From Clostridium sp. BNL1100 (lineage in GTDB: Bacteria > Bacillota > Clostridia > Acetivibrionales > DSM-1351), in assembly GCF_000244875.1 (NCBI RefSeq), contig NC_016791.1, positions 4,159,001 to 4,223,000 of the forward strand: a DNA stretch of 64,000 nucleotides, written 5' to 3'. Position numbers and translations under genes: made by a program. The notes beneath the pieces were generated by a model that was not told where the DNA came from, made no database searches, and was given only the letters and a program-made list of their open reading frames with translations. Of this stretch, positions 25,307 to 33,069 are shown one piece after another (within the stretch, counting starts at the first letter, position 1; every line of letters begins with the position of its first letter).

Positions 25307-26083
25307 ATGATTAATCTTAATAAAAGGTTTGTATCAGGCGTTATAGCTTTGTCTTTATGTGCAGTTACTGCTGTACCTATTTACAATCTTGCAGCAGTAA
25401 AAAGTGAGAAAATTGTTATTCCGGAAACAGAGTCATACATGTCTGATACCGAAAATGCAGTAAAATCAGAACGTCAATTATTATATAGCAATTTAAACTA
25501 CTCGGCGTCGGCAGCGCCTAAAACAGAACTGACACAAGCGGTAACTAAAGCAGCCCCGGCAAAAAAAACTGCAAGTAAGGCTAAAACAGCAACCACAAGT
25601 ACAACTAAAAAAACAGCTACAGTAAAAAAAGCAACTGCCTCACCGACCAAAAGAAAAACTGCCGCAAAACCGGCTACAAGCAGAAGCTATGCAAGTACGG
25701 CTCCTGCAACAACTTCAAGGGCAGCTGCAATAATATCTACTGCAAAGAATTATATAGGTGTACCGTATGTATGGGGTGGTACAACTCCAAGTGGGTTTGA
25801 CTGTTCCGGTTATACTAAATACGTTTTTGGAAAGCACGGAATTAGTCTTCCTAGAACAGCTGCAGAGCAATACAATGTTGGTTCATATGTTTCAAAGGCA
25901 AATCTTAAAGCCGGAGACTTAGTCTTCTTTACAACATATAAGGCGGGTCCGTCCCACTTGGGTATTTATATGGGTAACGGAAGTTTTATTCATGCAAGTT
26001 CTTCTAAGGGAGTTATTATCTCCAGCCTTAGTAACAGCTATTTTGCAGAAAGATATATAGGGGCAAGAAGAGTAATACGATAA
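25307..26083 (+). CDS. Secreted NlpC/P60 peptidoglycan endopeptidase
   Basis: A 258-residue exported cell-wall hydrolase. Residues 1-32 form a signal peptide, residues 70-140 an unusually long Ala/Thr/Lys-rich linker (repeats of KKTA and similar) that should be extended and basic, and residues 140-258 the NlpC/P60 domain with catalytic Cys166 (GFDCSGYT), His217 (PSHLGIYMG) and His229 (FIHAS). Such enzymes cut the gamma-D-Glu to diamino-acid bond. ATG 25307 is chosen because ATGGAGGT lies just upstream. The gene ends before a strong terminator. Confidence 0.9.
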   Translation: MINLNKRFVSGVIALSLCAVTAVPIYNLAAVKSEKIVIPETESYMSDTENAVKSERQLLYSNLNYSASAAPKTELTQAVTKAAPAKKTASKAKTATTSTTKKTATVKKATASPTKRKTAAKPATSRSYASTAPATTSRAAAIISTAKNYIGVPYVWGGTTPSGFDCSGYTKYVFGKHGISLPRTAAEQYNVGSYVSKANLKAGDLVFFTTYKAGPSHLGIYMGNGSFIHASSSKGVIISSLSNSYFAERYIGARRVIR

Positions 26084-26110
26084 CCGAATTTGTGTTACAC
26101 AAATTTTACA

Positions 26111-26140
26111 AAAAGGTTGCAGATAACTGCAGCCTTTTTT
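26111..26140 (+). terminator. Terminator of the NlpC/P60 gene
   Basis: AAAAGGTTGCAG pairs with CTGCAGCCTTTTTT around ATAA, followed by a T run; classic rho-independent structure 28 bp after the stop. Confidence 0.9.
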
Positions 26141-26192
26141 GTTGTTCTTATGGTAGAATGATAATATGTCGCTTTTTAACGGAGGATTACAT

Positions 26193-26945
26193 ATGAAAAT
26201 GGGTAAACTGATTGAAAAATTAAGCCGTAGACTTAGTCATAAAAATCTTATAACTATGATAGTTATCCTTTCAGTATCCATTATTGCATTATTAGGGGTT
26301 ATTTTTAGAAACGATATTATGTTACCTCTCAGCAATCTCACATCCCCCAGTGAAGATTCCAATGCGGCTTCATTGCCTCCTTTGGTGTTAATAGACCCCG
26401 GACATGGAGGAAGCGAACCCGGTGCAGGCAGCGGTAAAATTAACGAAAAAGACATTACTCTGGCTATTTCATTGGAAGTAGAAAAAATCCTCAATGAAAA
26501 ACATATTGATAATATACTTACAAGAAGGGATGATACTGCTGTAAGTCTGGAAGACAGAACAAAGCTTGCCAACGAAAAAAAATGCTCACTGTTTATAAGT
26601 ATTCATAATAATTCTTTTACTGATCCGGCTTCTCATGGGATACTTACAACATATAACCCATATTCGCCTACAGGTGAGAGTAATGCGGAAATTATGCAGT
26701 CAAAGCTTAAAACACTTGGCATGTTTAACAGAAAAATCGTTCCACGCCCGAATTTGTACGTTCTACGTCGAACAGAAATGCCATCACTGCTTCTGGAAAT
26801 AGGTTTTATTTCTAATAAGAATGATTTAAAACTCTTAACCTCTTCCGATTTCCAGAAGAAATGTGCCGTTCAAATTGTAAAAGGTATAGAAGAAATTCTG
26901 GAGGCAAATGCTACTGCCTCATCAGAAAGCTCTTTAAAAGACTGA
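26193..26945 (+). CDS. N-acetylmuramoyl-L-alanine amidase (Amidase_3)
   Basis: A 250-residue zinc amidase anchored by one N-terminal helix (about 18-37, NLITMIVILSVSIIALLGVIF). The catalytic domain starts at about residue 63: VLIDPGHGGSEPGAG supplies His71, Glu85 lies in KINEKDITL, His138 in FISIHNNS, and the catalytic Glu in SLLLEIGFIS. It removes stem peptides from glycan strands; CwlC/CwlD-like roles in sporulation are possible. ATG 26193 follows GGAGG at 26181-26185. Its last 35 bp overlap the end of dusB on the opposite strand. Confidence 0.92.
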   Translation: MKMGKLIEKLSRRLSHKNLITMIVILSVSIIALLGVIFRNDIMLPLSNLTSPSEDSNAASLPPLVLIDPGHGGSEPGAGSGKINEKDITLAISLEVEKILNEKHIDNILTRRDDTAVSLEDRTKLANEKKCSLFISIHNNSFTDPASHGILTTYNPYSPTGESNAEIMQSKLKTLGMFNRKIVPRPNLYVLRRTEMPSLLLEIGFISNKNDLKLLTSSDFQKKCAVQIVKGIEEILEANATASSESSLKD

Positions 26946-27873
26946 TAATTTCTTCTTTATCTGTCATTTGGAATATTTTTTGTTTTGTATACGCGGCATC
27001 CCTCATACCTTTTATATACCAGGCTATGTGTGAACGCATTTCCAGTATACCGGTTCTTTCACCTTTTAAGTCGATGAGCATATTCATGTGCCTTATAATT
27101 GTTTCAATTTTTTCTTCAGGAGATGGGTCAGGAATTATTGTTCCATCCTCAAGAAACCTGACTATTTTTTTAAATATCCACGGGTTTCCCTGTGCTCCTC
27201 TTCCAACCATTATTGCATCGCACCGTGTTTCTTCCAGAAGCTTTTGGGCTTCTCTTGGGCCGGTTACATCACCGTTTCCTATTACAGGTATTGAAACTGC
27301 CTCTTTTACCTGTCTTATAATGTCCCAGTCAGCTTTTCCGCTGTAGTACTGCTCCCTGGTTCTTCCGTGCACAGCAACGGCACTGGCCCCGTTTTCCTCA
27401 GCGATGCGTGCTATTTCAACCGCATTAATACGGCTATCATCCCAGCCCTTTCTTATCTTTACGGTTACAGGTTTTTGGGAAGCAGATACAACCGCTCTGA
27501 TTATTTCTGCAATCAGTTCAGGATTTTTCATCAGTGCACTGCCCTCACCGTTTTTAGTTATTTTCGGAGCAGGACAGCCCATATTGATATCAATTATCGC
27601 TGCATCTGAAGCGTTCAGCTTCTCTGCAACCTCTGCCATGATTGTTGGATCAGAACCAAAAATCTGAACAGCCCCAGGCTTTTCTATCTCATGCATCAAT
27701 GTAAGCTTATTGCTTTTATCATCATCATAGTGCATGCCTTTTGCACTTACCATCTCAGTATATACAAGACCACATTCCTGTTCCTTGCAAAGTACACGAA
27801 AAGGCATGTCTGTTACTCCAGCCATGGGAGCTAAAAATATATTGTTTTTTAATTCAACATTACCTATTTTCAA
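26911..27873 (-). CDS. dusB: tRNA-dihydrouridine synthase
   Basis: A 320-residue flavoenzyme that reduces uridines in tRNA D-loops using NADPH. The TIM barrel shows FLAPMAGVTDMPFRVLCKE, the catalytic cysteine segment DINMGCPAPKITKNGEGSALM, VTVKIRKGWDD and GRGAQGNPW for flavin phosphate binding. The start is TTG at 27873, with GAGGGT nine bases upstream. It converges with and overlaps the amidase by 35 bp. Confidence 0.93.
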   Translation of the reverse strand: MKIGNVELKNNIFLAPMAGVTDMPFRVLCKEQECGLVYTEMVSAKGMHYDDDKSNKLTLMHEIEKPGAVQIFGSDPTIMAEVAEKLNASDAAIIDINMGCPAPKITKNGEGSALMKNPELIAEIIRAVVSASQKPVTVKIRKGWDDSRINAVEIARIAEENGASAVAVHGRTREQYYSGKADWDIIRQVKEAVSIPVIGNGDVTGPREAQKLLEETRCDAIMVGRGAQGNPWIFKKIVRFLEDGTIIPDPSPEEKIETIIRHMNMLIDLKGERTGILEMRSHIAWYIKGMRDAAYTKQKIFQMTDKEEIISLLKSFLMRQ

Positions 27874-27991
27874 AAGTAGTAACCCTCATTTAATTTATTA
27901 TTATATGAATATTATCTGTTGTAATCGCAATGATATTATAGCAATTTATGTGTTTCGGGTCAAAAGGATGATATTTAGAGCAATAGCTATA

Positions 27992-28615
27992 CTATTTCTT
28001 GCATTTTATCAATAAAAACTTCATAGGAGGTTTATTTTCATTATCACTGTCTATTTCGTCAATCTCTGAGAATTCTACAAGTGCATATTGTTGAAAATCA
28101 TTTTTTATTGACTCAGAATCATAAAAAAAGATTTTTACTCCTTCCATTGTTTCATAATAGCTTTCATTAAGTTTTTTGCCTTTTCCAAACATAGGAGCTT
28201 TTTTTGAAATAGCTGTAAATATCATATATCCACCTGGTTTTAATTGCTTATAACAATCGCTAATAAATTTTTCCCTCTCACTTTCGTTTAATAAATGGAT
28301 AAGTGCATAGCTAAATATCCCTCCATAAAGCTTGTCTTCAAAAGGCATATCTTCAACTGAACCATGATAAATATTAATATTAATCCCATTTTGTCTTGCC
28401 AAAGTAATAGCTGTTTTTGAGATTTCGATTCCTGTAACATTTATGTTATTATCAATAAATATCTTTGCATTTCTTCCATAACCAATACCCGGTATTAATA
28501 TGTCTTTTATGTTATTTGTAACAAACAAATCTTTTGCAATAATCGCTGATTCTGATGGCTTAAAACCCCACATTGTTTGTTTTTCTAAGAAATTTTTTTC
28601 CCAAAACTCCGTCAT
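27992..28615 (-). CDS. Class I SAM-dependent methyltransferase
   Basis: A 207-residue methyltransferase. SAM-binding motif I is DILIPGIGYGRNAKIFI (about 38-54), the acidic residue after strand 2 is in VTGIEISKTAITLAR, and post-motif segments include GSVEDMPFEDKLYGGIFSYALIHLL and LKPGGYMIFTAISKKAP. It is closest to the small, stand-alone Methyltransf_11/TehB-like group; the substrate cannot be read. RBS CGGAGAC precedes the ATG. It is the last host gene before the integrated element. Confidence 0.8.
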   Translation of the reverse strand: MTEFWEKNFLEKQTMWGFKPSESAIIAKDLFVTNNIKDILIPGIGYGRNAKIFIDNNINVTGIEISKTAITLARQNGININIYHGSVEDMPFEDKLYGGIFSYALIHLLNESEREKFISDCYKQLKPGGYMIFTAISKKAPMFGKGKKLNESYYETMEGVKIFFYDSESIKNDFQQYALVEFSEIDEIDSDNENKPPMKFLLIKCKK

Positions 28616-28864
28616 ATTTAAGTCTCCGTATTCTTTAATTTGCTTTAATAATGTTTGAATTACTTATATTATAGACTGAAATTGTATTGAAAAAATGCAA
28701 TATAGAAATATATTTTTGTAAATAGCCACCGTAGAGATTAATAAAGTTCTACTTTTTTCATTTTAACACTCCTGCCAAATTATATATGCATACATTTACA
28801 GTATTTACACTTTTATACAAGCAGCTAATTATTTAGGCTTGGACATGTCGGTGCTTATCAAAGT

Positions 28865-28896
28865 ATAAAAAATACCAGTACCCTTTCGGATACTGG
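28865..28896 (-). terminator. Former tRNA-Arg terminator, displaced by the integrated element
   Basis: Reading leftward, CCAGTATCCGAAAGGGTACTGG forms a 6-bp stem followed by TATTTTTTAT. It lies 12 bp beyond the duplicated tRNA 3' end, where a terminator of tRNA-Arg would be before integration; the intact tRNA is now 16.6 kb away. Confidence 0.65.
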
Positions 28897-28907
28897 CATT
28901 CATAAAA

Positions 28908-28970
28908 TTTTGGCGTCCCGGACAGGAATCGAACCCGCATCAGTGGAACCGGAATCCACCGCTTTATCCA
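28908..28970 (-). repeat. attL: displaced 3' fragment of tRNA-Arg
   Basis: 63 bp identical to 45515-45577. It contains the CCA end, acceptor 3' strand, T arm, variable loop and anticodon arm, but the sequence diverges within the D arm, so no functional tRNA can be made here. It marks the left junction of the element. Confidence 0.9.
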
Positions 28971-29026
28971 AATCCTTGAAAGTCTTATTATAAGCGAATT
29001 TGCCAATTTTGTATTCATTACGGAAC

Positions 29027-29034
29027 AGTGGACT
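29027..29034 (+). promoter_or_regulatory. Putative integrase arm-type site AGTGGACT (left, +)
   Basis: One of four octamers AGTGGACT near the two attachment sites: 29027 (+), 29075 (-), 45435 (+) and 45602 (-). Three of them are followed by NATCA/NATCG-like bases. Arrangement in opposed pairs at both ends suggests recombinase or directionality-factor binding. Confidence 0.45.
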
Positions 29035-29074
29035 AATCATTTTTTAATAACCAAAAAGTATTTAAAATTAATTA

Positions 29075-29082
29075 AGTCCACT
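29075..29082 (-). promoter_or_regulatory. Putative integrase arm-type site AGTGGACT (left, -)
   Basis: Inverted partner of the site at 29027, about 105 bp inside the attL core. Confidence 0.45.
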
Positions 29083-29157
29083 GACATTATAACATGATTT
29101 TATCAAATATAAAATATAAGAAATACTCCTACCATTTACATATAGCAAACCTCTCCA

Positions 29158-29400
29158 CTATTTAAATAAATGGCTCTGAATAGCATAAAAAAAGAACCCT
29201 ACAAGAGAAGTTCCAAACATTCCTACCACTATTCCTATAAGCCATTTTAAAGTACCTACAAGGTTTGATATTTGACCGCATAAGTTCTTGATTTCATTCG
29301 TATTAGTTGCATCTGATTTTTCCAAAACATCAATCTTTTTATCATGTTCATCAAGCCTCTTCTCATGCTGATTAAATTTATCCTTAATTATTTCATCCAT
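29158..29400 (-). CDS. XhlA-like phage membrane protein (holin-associated)
   Basis: An 80-residue protein: a charged N-terminal coiled coil (DEIIKDKFNQHEKRLDEHDKKIDVLEKSDATNTNEIKNLCGQISNLVG) followed by one C-terminal transmembrane helix (LKWLIGIVVGMFGTSLVGFFFYAI). This layout is that of XhlA, which acts with a holin in phage lysis in Bacillus. No holin XhlB or endolysin is found next to it. It is the last gene of the element before attL, with only a weak GGTGAT ribosome site. Confidence 0.7.
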   Translation of the reverse strand: MDEIIKDKFNQHEKRLDEHDKKIDVLEKSDATNTNEIKNLCGQISNLVGTLKWLIGIVVGMFGTSLVGFFFYAIQSHLFK

Positions 29401-29421
29401 AATATCACCGTCACTTTCTTA

Positions 29422-30549
29422 TTACCATGCAGCACTAAGCGTAATATAAACGTCTATGTAATTATTAGAACTATCAGTATTTTTTGTATCAATACATCTG
29501 ATTTTCACCTGACCAGATGTATATTGATTTAGATTCTGAATACTAAATGTATTTGCACTCGTTATTGCAAATTGATAGTAACTAGAAGGTACAGAAGTTC
29601 CTGTAATATTTTGAATATTCCATGTTGTGGCTGTTAAAATCCCATCAACATACTTATTGCATGTAAATATTATTTTATCACCTTGTAGTATCTCTCTATC
29701 TGAAGGTGTAACTGTATAAACTGGCACTAGATTCTTCTTTTTGATTAAAAATGTCTTTGTCACTGTATAATAAGAATTTTCATTAATTTTTACTATTACA
29801 TTAACCGCACCTTCTTTTATTCCAGATAATACCCCTGCGTCTGAAATGGTCGCAATGCTTGTATCATCTACAAAATAACTAAAACTAACAGTTTTTAAAG
29901 CAGTATCACCTTGTTTAAATTCTGCTATTATTTGCAATGATTCTCCTTCATTAACTTCAACTACAGTATTGATAATATTTAATGTATAAGAAGATTTATT
30001 TGCAATTTCATTTGCTAAATCATCGTCAGCAGCAACACTATCTAATGAGCAAGTAAGAATTATTAAATTATCCTTCGTCCTATCAATCCCAGTAACTTTC
30101 CATGCCCTACCAGTATTTATAAATCTATCATTTATATCTATTGTCTTTGTAAAATCCGTTACTGGGATAGTGAGTAATATCGTACCAGTAGGTAATGATA
30201 TATATTGTCCACTGGTAACATCCATAACTTTACTTTCAAATGTTGAAGGAATTGATTTTAAAATACCTTTTATAATAAAGTTGACATTATACTGACATTT
30301 CTTAATAACAACCTTTTCATAAACTGCATTAAATGAAATCCCCTGAGATACAGCCAACCAACAATATCCATCATATTCAACTATATCTCCCTGCTTGCAG
30401 TTACCTAAACCGATAAACATATACTTAGTATCTTCACTGGCTTTATCTTCTATCTCCTTGAAAAATGCTTTCTGTTCACTACCATTTACTTTTACTGTCT
30501 TATAATTGCTTTTCATATGTTCCTTAAAGATATCTAGCAAAGTATTCAT
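29422..30549 (-). CDS. Phage structural protein with Ig-like (BIG2-type) domain
   Basis: A 375-residue protein. The N-terminal ~175 residues (MNTLLDIFKEHMKSNYKTVKVNGSEQKAFF..., IVEYDGYCWLAVSQGISFNAVYEKVVIKKC) resemble small phage head-closure or neck proteins that fold as beta barrels; residues about 190-270 form an Ig-like repeat (SYTLNIINTVVEVNEGESLQII..., SIATISDAGVLSGIKEGAVNVIVKI), and a second one covers 275-370. It is probably displayed on the particle. GAGGGTGAAAT precedes the ATG. Head-closure function is an inference; the Ig domains are clear. Confidence 0.6.
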   Translation of the reverse strand: MNTLLDIFKEHMKSNYKTVKVNGSEQKAFFKEIEDKASEDTKYMFIGLGNCKQGDIVEYDGYCWLAVSQGISFNAVYEKVVIKKCQYNVNFIIKGILKSIPSTFESKVMDVTSGQYISLPTGTILLTIPVTDFTKTIDINDRFINTGRAWKVTGIDRTKDNLIILTCSLDSVAADDDLANEIANKSSYTLNIINTVVEVNEGESLQIIAEFKQGDTALKTVSFSYFVDDTSIATISDAGVLSGIKEGAVNVIVKINENSYYTVTKTFLIKKKNLVPVYTVTPSDREILQGDKIIFTCNKYVDGILTATTWNIQNITGTSVPSSYYQFAITSANTFSIQNLNQYTSGQVKIRCIDTKNTDSSNNYIDVYITLSAAW

Positions 30550-30678
30550 ATTTCACCCTCTTTCTTCATTATAAAATGAATAATTATTGATGTAAATTCC
30601 GCTTTAAGTAGCAGGGTAATATAATTAATACCCCTAAAAAAACAAACGGAATTTAGGTCGTTTTTCTATCATTTTTAC

Positions 30679-31017
30679 TTACTTTCTGGTAAACATTAAA
30701 CTGAATGGACTATACTCTTCATTTACATCAGGAATTGAAGCAATTCTATCCTTTAAATCCTGAATTCTTTGTTTTAAAAACTTGGCTGCATCTGTAGTTG
30801 TTAGAAATTCTGTTTCAACCCTTCTCATAAGGTCAACATTGTTTGATACCGCTTCCAGAATGTCAATCACAGCAAATAATAATGATTTCTGCATAGTAGT
30901 TTTATCATAATTATCTGTGGCGGTAAGATTGTTTTCCTGTAAGAATGTAGTATATTCTTGGTCTGTAAAATACTCTTTGTTTGATAATTCAAGTTTTAAT
31001 CGTTCTAATACTGTCAT
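30679..31017 (-). CDS. Probable phage head-tail connector protein
   Basis: A 112-residue, largely helical protein starting MTVLERLKLELSNKEYFTDQEYTTFLQENNLT, a pattern often seen in gp6-like head-completion or connector proteins, which bind the portal. I do not recognise it with certainty. AGGAAGG precedes the ATG. It is followed by the Ig-domain gene after a 129-bp gap that includes an AATTCCG/CGGAATT inverted repeat. Confidence 0.45.
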   Translation of the reverse strand: MTVLERLKLELSNKEYFTDQEYTTFLQENNLTATDNYDKTTMQKSLLFAVIDILEAVSNNVDLMRRVETEFLTTTDAAKFLKQRIQDLKDRIASIPDVNEEYSPFSLMFTRK

Positions 31018-31073
31018 AAATTTATTTCCTTCCTTTCATAATTTTATATTTGATATAGTTTAAAAATAAGCAT

Positions 31074-31099
31074 AAAAAAACCTCTAACTAAAGAGGTTT
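31074..31099 (-). terminator. Terminator between the 31109 gene and the connector gene
   Basis: AACCTCT (31079-31085) pairs with AGAGGTT (31092-31098); read leftward the stem is followed by TTTTTTT. It closes the two-gene block 31109-31815 and isolates it from the late structural genes. Confidence 0.75.
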
Positions 31100-31108
31100 A
31101 AATTGATT

Positions 31109-31471
31109 TTATAAAAACATTTTATCAATATCTATTTTTGATATTGGTAATTGCTCGTTATACCAAATTTTCTTAAAACTTCTAAAATTATTGTATTCAT
31201 AAATCATAGCATTGAAAAAAGTATTAAAATCAATTGTATATAAATATTTACTGACCCATCCAAAACCATTTCCTAACTCTTTTAGCCTTTCTTTACTAAG
31301 AAATGAAAATATTAAAATATAGCCATTTTCATAGCTATCCCTTAGTGCTTCTGTTCCTAAAAGAGTACTATTATTATAAGGATGGTCAAGAAATTCTGCT
31401 CTTATTTTTTTCCATTCTTCTAAATATTTATCATTACCCATTGGATAATGATGACCTAATTCTAAAAACAT
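31109..31471 (-). CDS. Unknown small protein of the element (cargo pair, second gene)
   Basis: A 120-residue soluble, aromatic-rich protein (MFLELGHHYPMGNDKYLEEWKKIRAEFLDHPYNN..., GYILIFSFLSKERLKELGNGFGWVSKYL). No known motif recognised and no membrane segment. Start 31471 is chosen because AGGAGG lies nine bases upstream; an in-frame ATG at 31489 overlaps the stop of the upstream gene (TAATG). The tight coupling to the 31489 gene and the terminator behind it suggest a two-protein cargo module. Confidence 0.55.
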   Translation of the reverse strand: MFLELGHHYPMGNDKYLEEWKKIRAEFLDHPYNNSTLLGTEALRDSYENGYILIFSFLSKERLKELGNGFGWVSKYLYTIDFNTFFNAMIYEYNNFRSFKKIWYNEQLPISKIDIDKMFL

Positions 31472-31488
31472 ATTTATACCTCCTGACA

Positions 31489-31815
31489 TTATCTAAGTTT
31501 ATTTAATTCCTTAAAATAATCTTCTAAGTCCTGTTTTTCTTCTACTAAAAAATCAACAATTTCAACATCAGGCAAAGTCATTTTATCATCAAAAGTAAAT
31601 ATACCTATTCTGCTGTTAGGTATGAATTCACTTTTTGTAAAATAATTTTTTTGTTCTTTTCTACCTTTAAAAGGTATGTAAACAACTGCATAAGTTTTAT
31701 TATCATCTATTACAATATTTTTTAGTTTATTCATTATCTCAATCCAATGCTTATTATTCATCTTAGCAAGGAATTGTTCTTTTTCCCAATATTCATAGTC
31801 ACTCATTTTTTCCAT
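31489..31815 (-). CDS. Unknown small protein of the element (cargo pair, first gene)
   Basis: A 108-residue protein, acidic, mixed helix-strand (MEKMSDYEYWEKEQFLAKMNNKHWIEIMNKLKN..., TYAVVYIPFKGRKEQKNYFTKSEFIPNSRIGIFTFDD). Not recognised. GTGGAGG precedes the ATG at 31815 with eight bases spacing; an ATG at 31860 has no such site. It is translationally coupled to the next gene (stop and ATG overlap). The pair sits between replication-type and structural genes, a typical place for accessory functions. Confidence 0.5.
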   Translation of the reverse strand: MEKMSDYEYWEKEQFLAKMNNKHWIEIMNKLKNIVIDDNKTYAVVYIPFKGRKEQKNYFTKSEFIPNSRIGIFTFDDKMTLPDVEIVDFLVEEKQDLEDYFKELNKLR

Positions 31816-31886
31816 AATCCATTCCTCCACACTTAAGACTATCATTTCTATATTTTTCAATGATTTTATTATAATAAGCCAATATA

Positions 31887-32249
31887 TTATTTTTTTATTT
31901 CTTTTATATATAGCTTATATGGTTGTCCCTGCTTAATCTTTCCTCGTTCAATTAGATTAAATTCTACTAATTCATCAATCTTCTTTCTTACCGTATCACC
32001 AGTAGTAGTTCCTACAATATTGGCGATATCTTCTCCTGTTATAGTCACATAAAGACCGTTTTCGTCTTTTTCATTTTCTTTTTTTGATATTATTAAAAGC
32101 ACACCATACAATATAGCCGAACTTTGGCTTACTCTTTTTCTATCACCTGCTCCGTTATATCTCGGATTAACAAGTAACTCAATAGGAACTGGAATAAATT
32201 CACCATAATACTCTAATAATTCCTTAATAAGAGAACCATCTTTGTTCAT
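31887..32249 (-). CDS. RepA-like winged-helix protein
   Basis: A 120-residue protein whose first half (GEFIPVPIELLVNPRYNGAGDRKRVSQSSAILYGVLLIISKKEN) resembles the N-terminal domain of RepA_N replication initiators, with the second half a winged helix (YVTITGEDIANIVGTTTGDTVRKKIDELVEFNLIERGK). The usual long C-terminal part of full RepA is missing, so it may be a replication initiator fragment, a regulator, or an antirepressor. It lies between the serine recombinase and the small cargo pair. Confidence 0.6.
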   Translation of the reverse strand: MNKDGSLIKELLEYYGEFIPVPIELLVNPRYNGAGDRKRVSQSSAILYGVLLIISKKENEKDENGLYVTITGEDIANIVGTTTGDTVRKKIDELVEFNLIERGKIKQGQPYKLYIKEIKK

Positions 32250-32385
32250 AATTCTTTCTCCCCCTCATTAACATTTTTTACCTATATTGTATTACTATTA
32301 CACAAATTTTTCAATAAAATGTAAAATTTTCTCTGTGGGGATTTTTTGTGTTTGCTATATTTTCATTTTGAAAAATGGGGTAATG

Positions 32386-32413
32386 AAAAAGCCAACCATT
32401 TACTGATTGACTT
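32386..32413 (-). terminator. Terminator of the serine recombinase gene
   Basis: AAGTCAATCA pairs imperfectly with TGGTTGGCTT around GTAAA, reading leftward, then TTTTTC. It overlaps the very end of the recombinase gene. Confidence 0.65.
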
Positions 32414-33002
32414 TCTCTTTTTTTAGTATCTTAATGTACTTATCTAATGATGGTCTTGATATATCGCACATTCTAGCACATTCAGTTTTATTTATTTTGC
32501 CGTTCTTCAGTAGGTCATATGCTTTAATAACGCTTGCAGGTATATCTTCAATTGTAGTTGTAGGTCTACCAACAATAGAACCTTTTGCTTTAGCATTTGC
32601 CATACCGCTCTTTACCCTTTGACTTATTATGTTTCTTTCAAGTTCACTAAAGACACCCATCATTTTCAGCATACCTTCCGTCATTGGGTCAAGTTCCTTA
32701 CTGCAATCAACAATAAAGTTACCTAGAATTAATTTAATTTTTCTATCCTTGGCAAACTCTATAATCTCACATAGTTGCTTAGTTGAACGAGTGATTCTGG
32801 ATACCTCAGTTGCAACAATAGTATCACCACATTCAACTTTATCCATAAGCCTCTTCAATTGTTCTCTATCTGCCTTAGTCCCTGATTCATATTCCAGATA
32901 TATATTACTCTCGGTCACTCCCTGTGACTTCAATTCTCTTGTCTGCCTAGTAATATCCTGCTTAGTTTCATTAGTTGAGCATCTTGCGTATCCATAAATC
33001 AT
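32400..33002 (-). CDS. Small serine recombinase (resolvase/invertase family)
   Basis: A 200-residue serine recombinase. The N-terminal catalytic domain has Ser9 in YARCSTNETKQDITRQ, the conserved Arg segment EVSRITRSTKQLCEII, and LERNIISQRVKSGMANAKAKG at the end of the long helix; the C-terminal ~45 residues form a DNA-binding helix-turn-helix (KINKTECARMCDISRPSLDKYIKIL). It is too short to be a phage large serine integrase; it probably resolves dimers or inverts a segment. Its own promoter lies at 33041-33069. Confidence 0.9.
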   Translation of the reverse strand: MIYGYARCSTNETKQDITRQTRELKSQGVTESNIYLEYESGTKADREQLKRLMDKVECGDTIVATEVSRITRSTKQLCEIIEFAKDRKIKLILGNFIVDCSKELDPMTEGMLKMMGVFSELERNIISQRVKSGMANAKAKGSIVGRPTTTIEDIPASVIKAYDLLKNGKINKTECARMCDISRPSLDKYIKILKKEKVNQ

Positions 33003-33040
33003 ATCGTTTACACCTCTTTGTTATTAGTTTCCTCTCCTAT

Positions 33041-33069
33041 ATATTACCATAGGATTGGTAATTTGTAAA
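33041..33069 (-). promoter_or_regulatory. Promoter and overlapping palindrome upstream of the serine recombinase
   Basis: Read leftward: -35 TTTACA (33064-33069), 17-bp spacer, -10 TAATAT (33041-33046). The spacer and -10 are covered by an inverted repeat (ATTACC-8-GGTAAT), which would be a good site for autoregulation by the recombinase or a repressor. Confidence 0.55.

Noticed and set aside
28908-28970. A second tRNA-Arg gene
   Set aside because: It lacks the 5' half of the tRNA; it is the displaced attL copy of the tRNA 3' portion.
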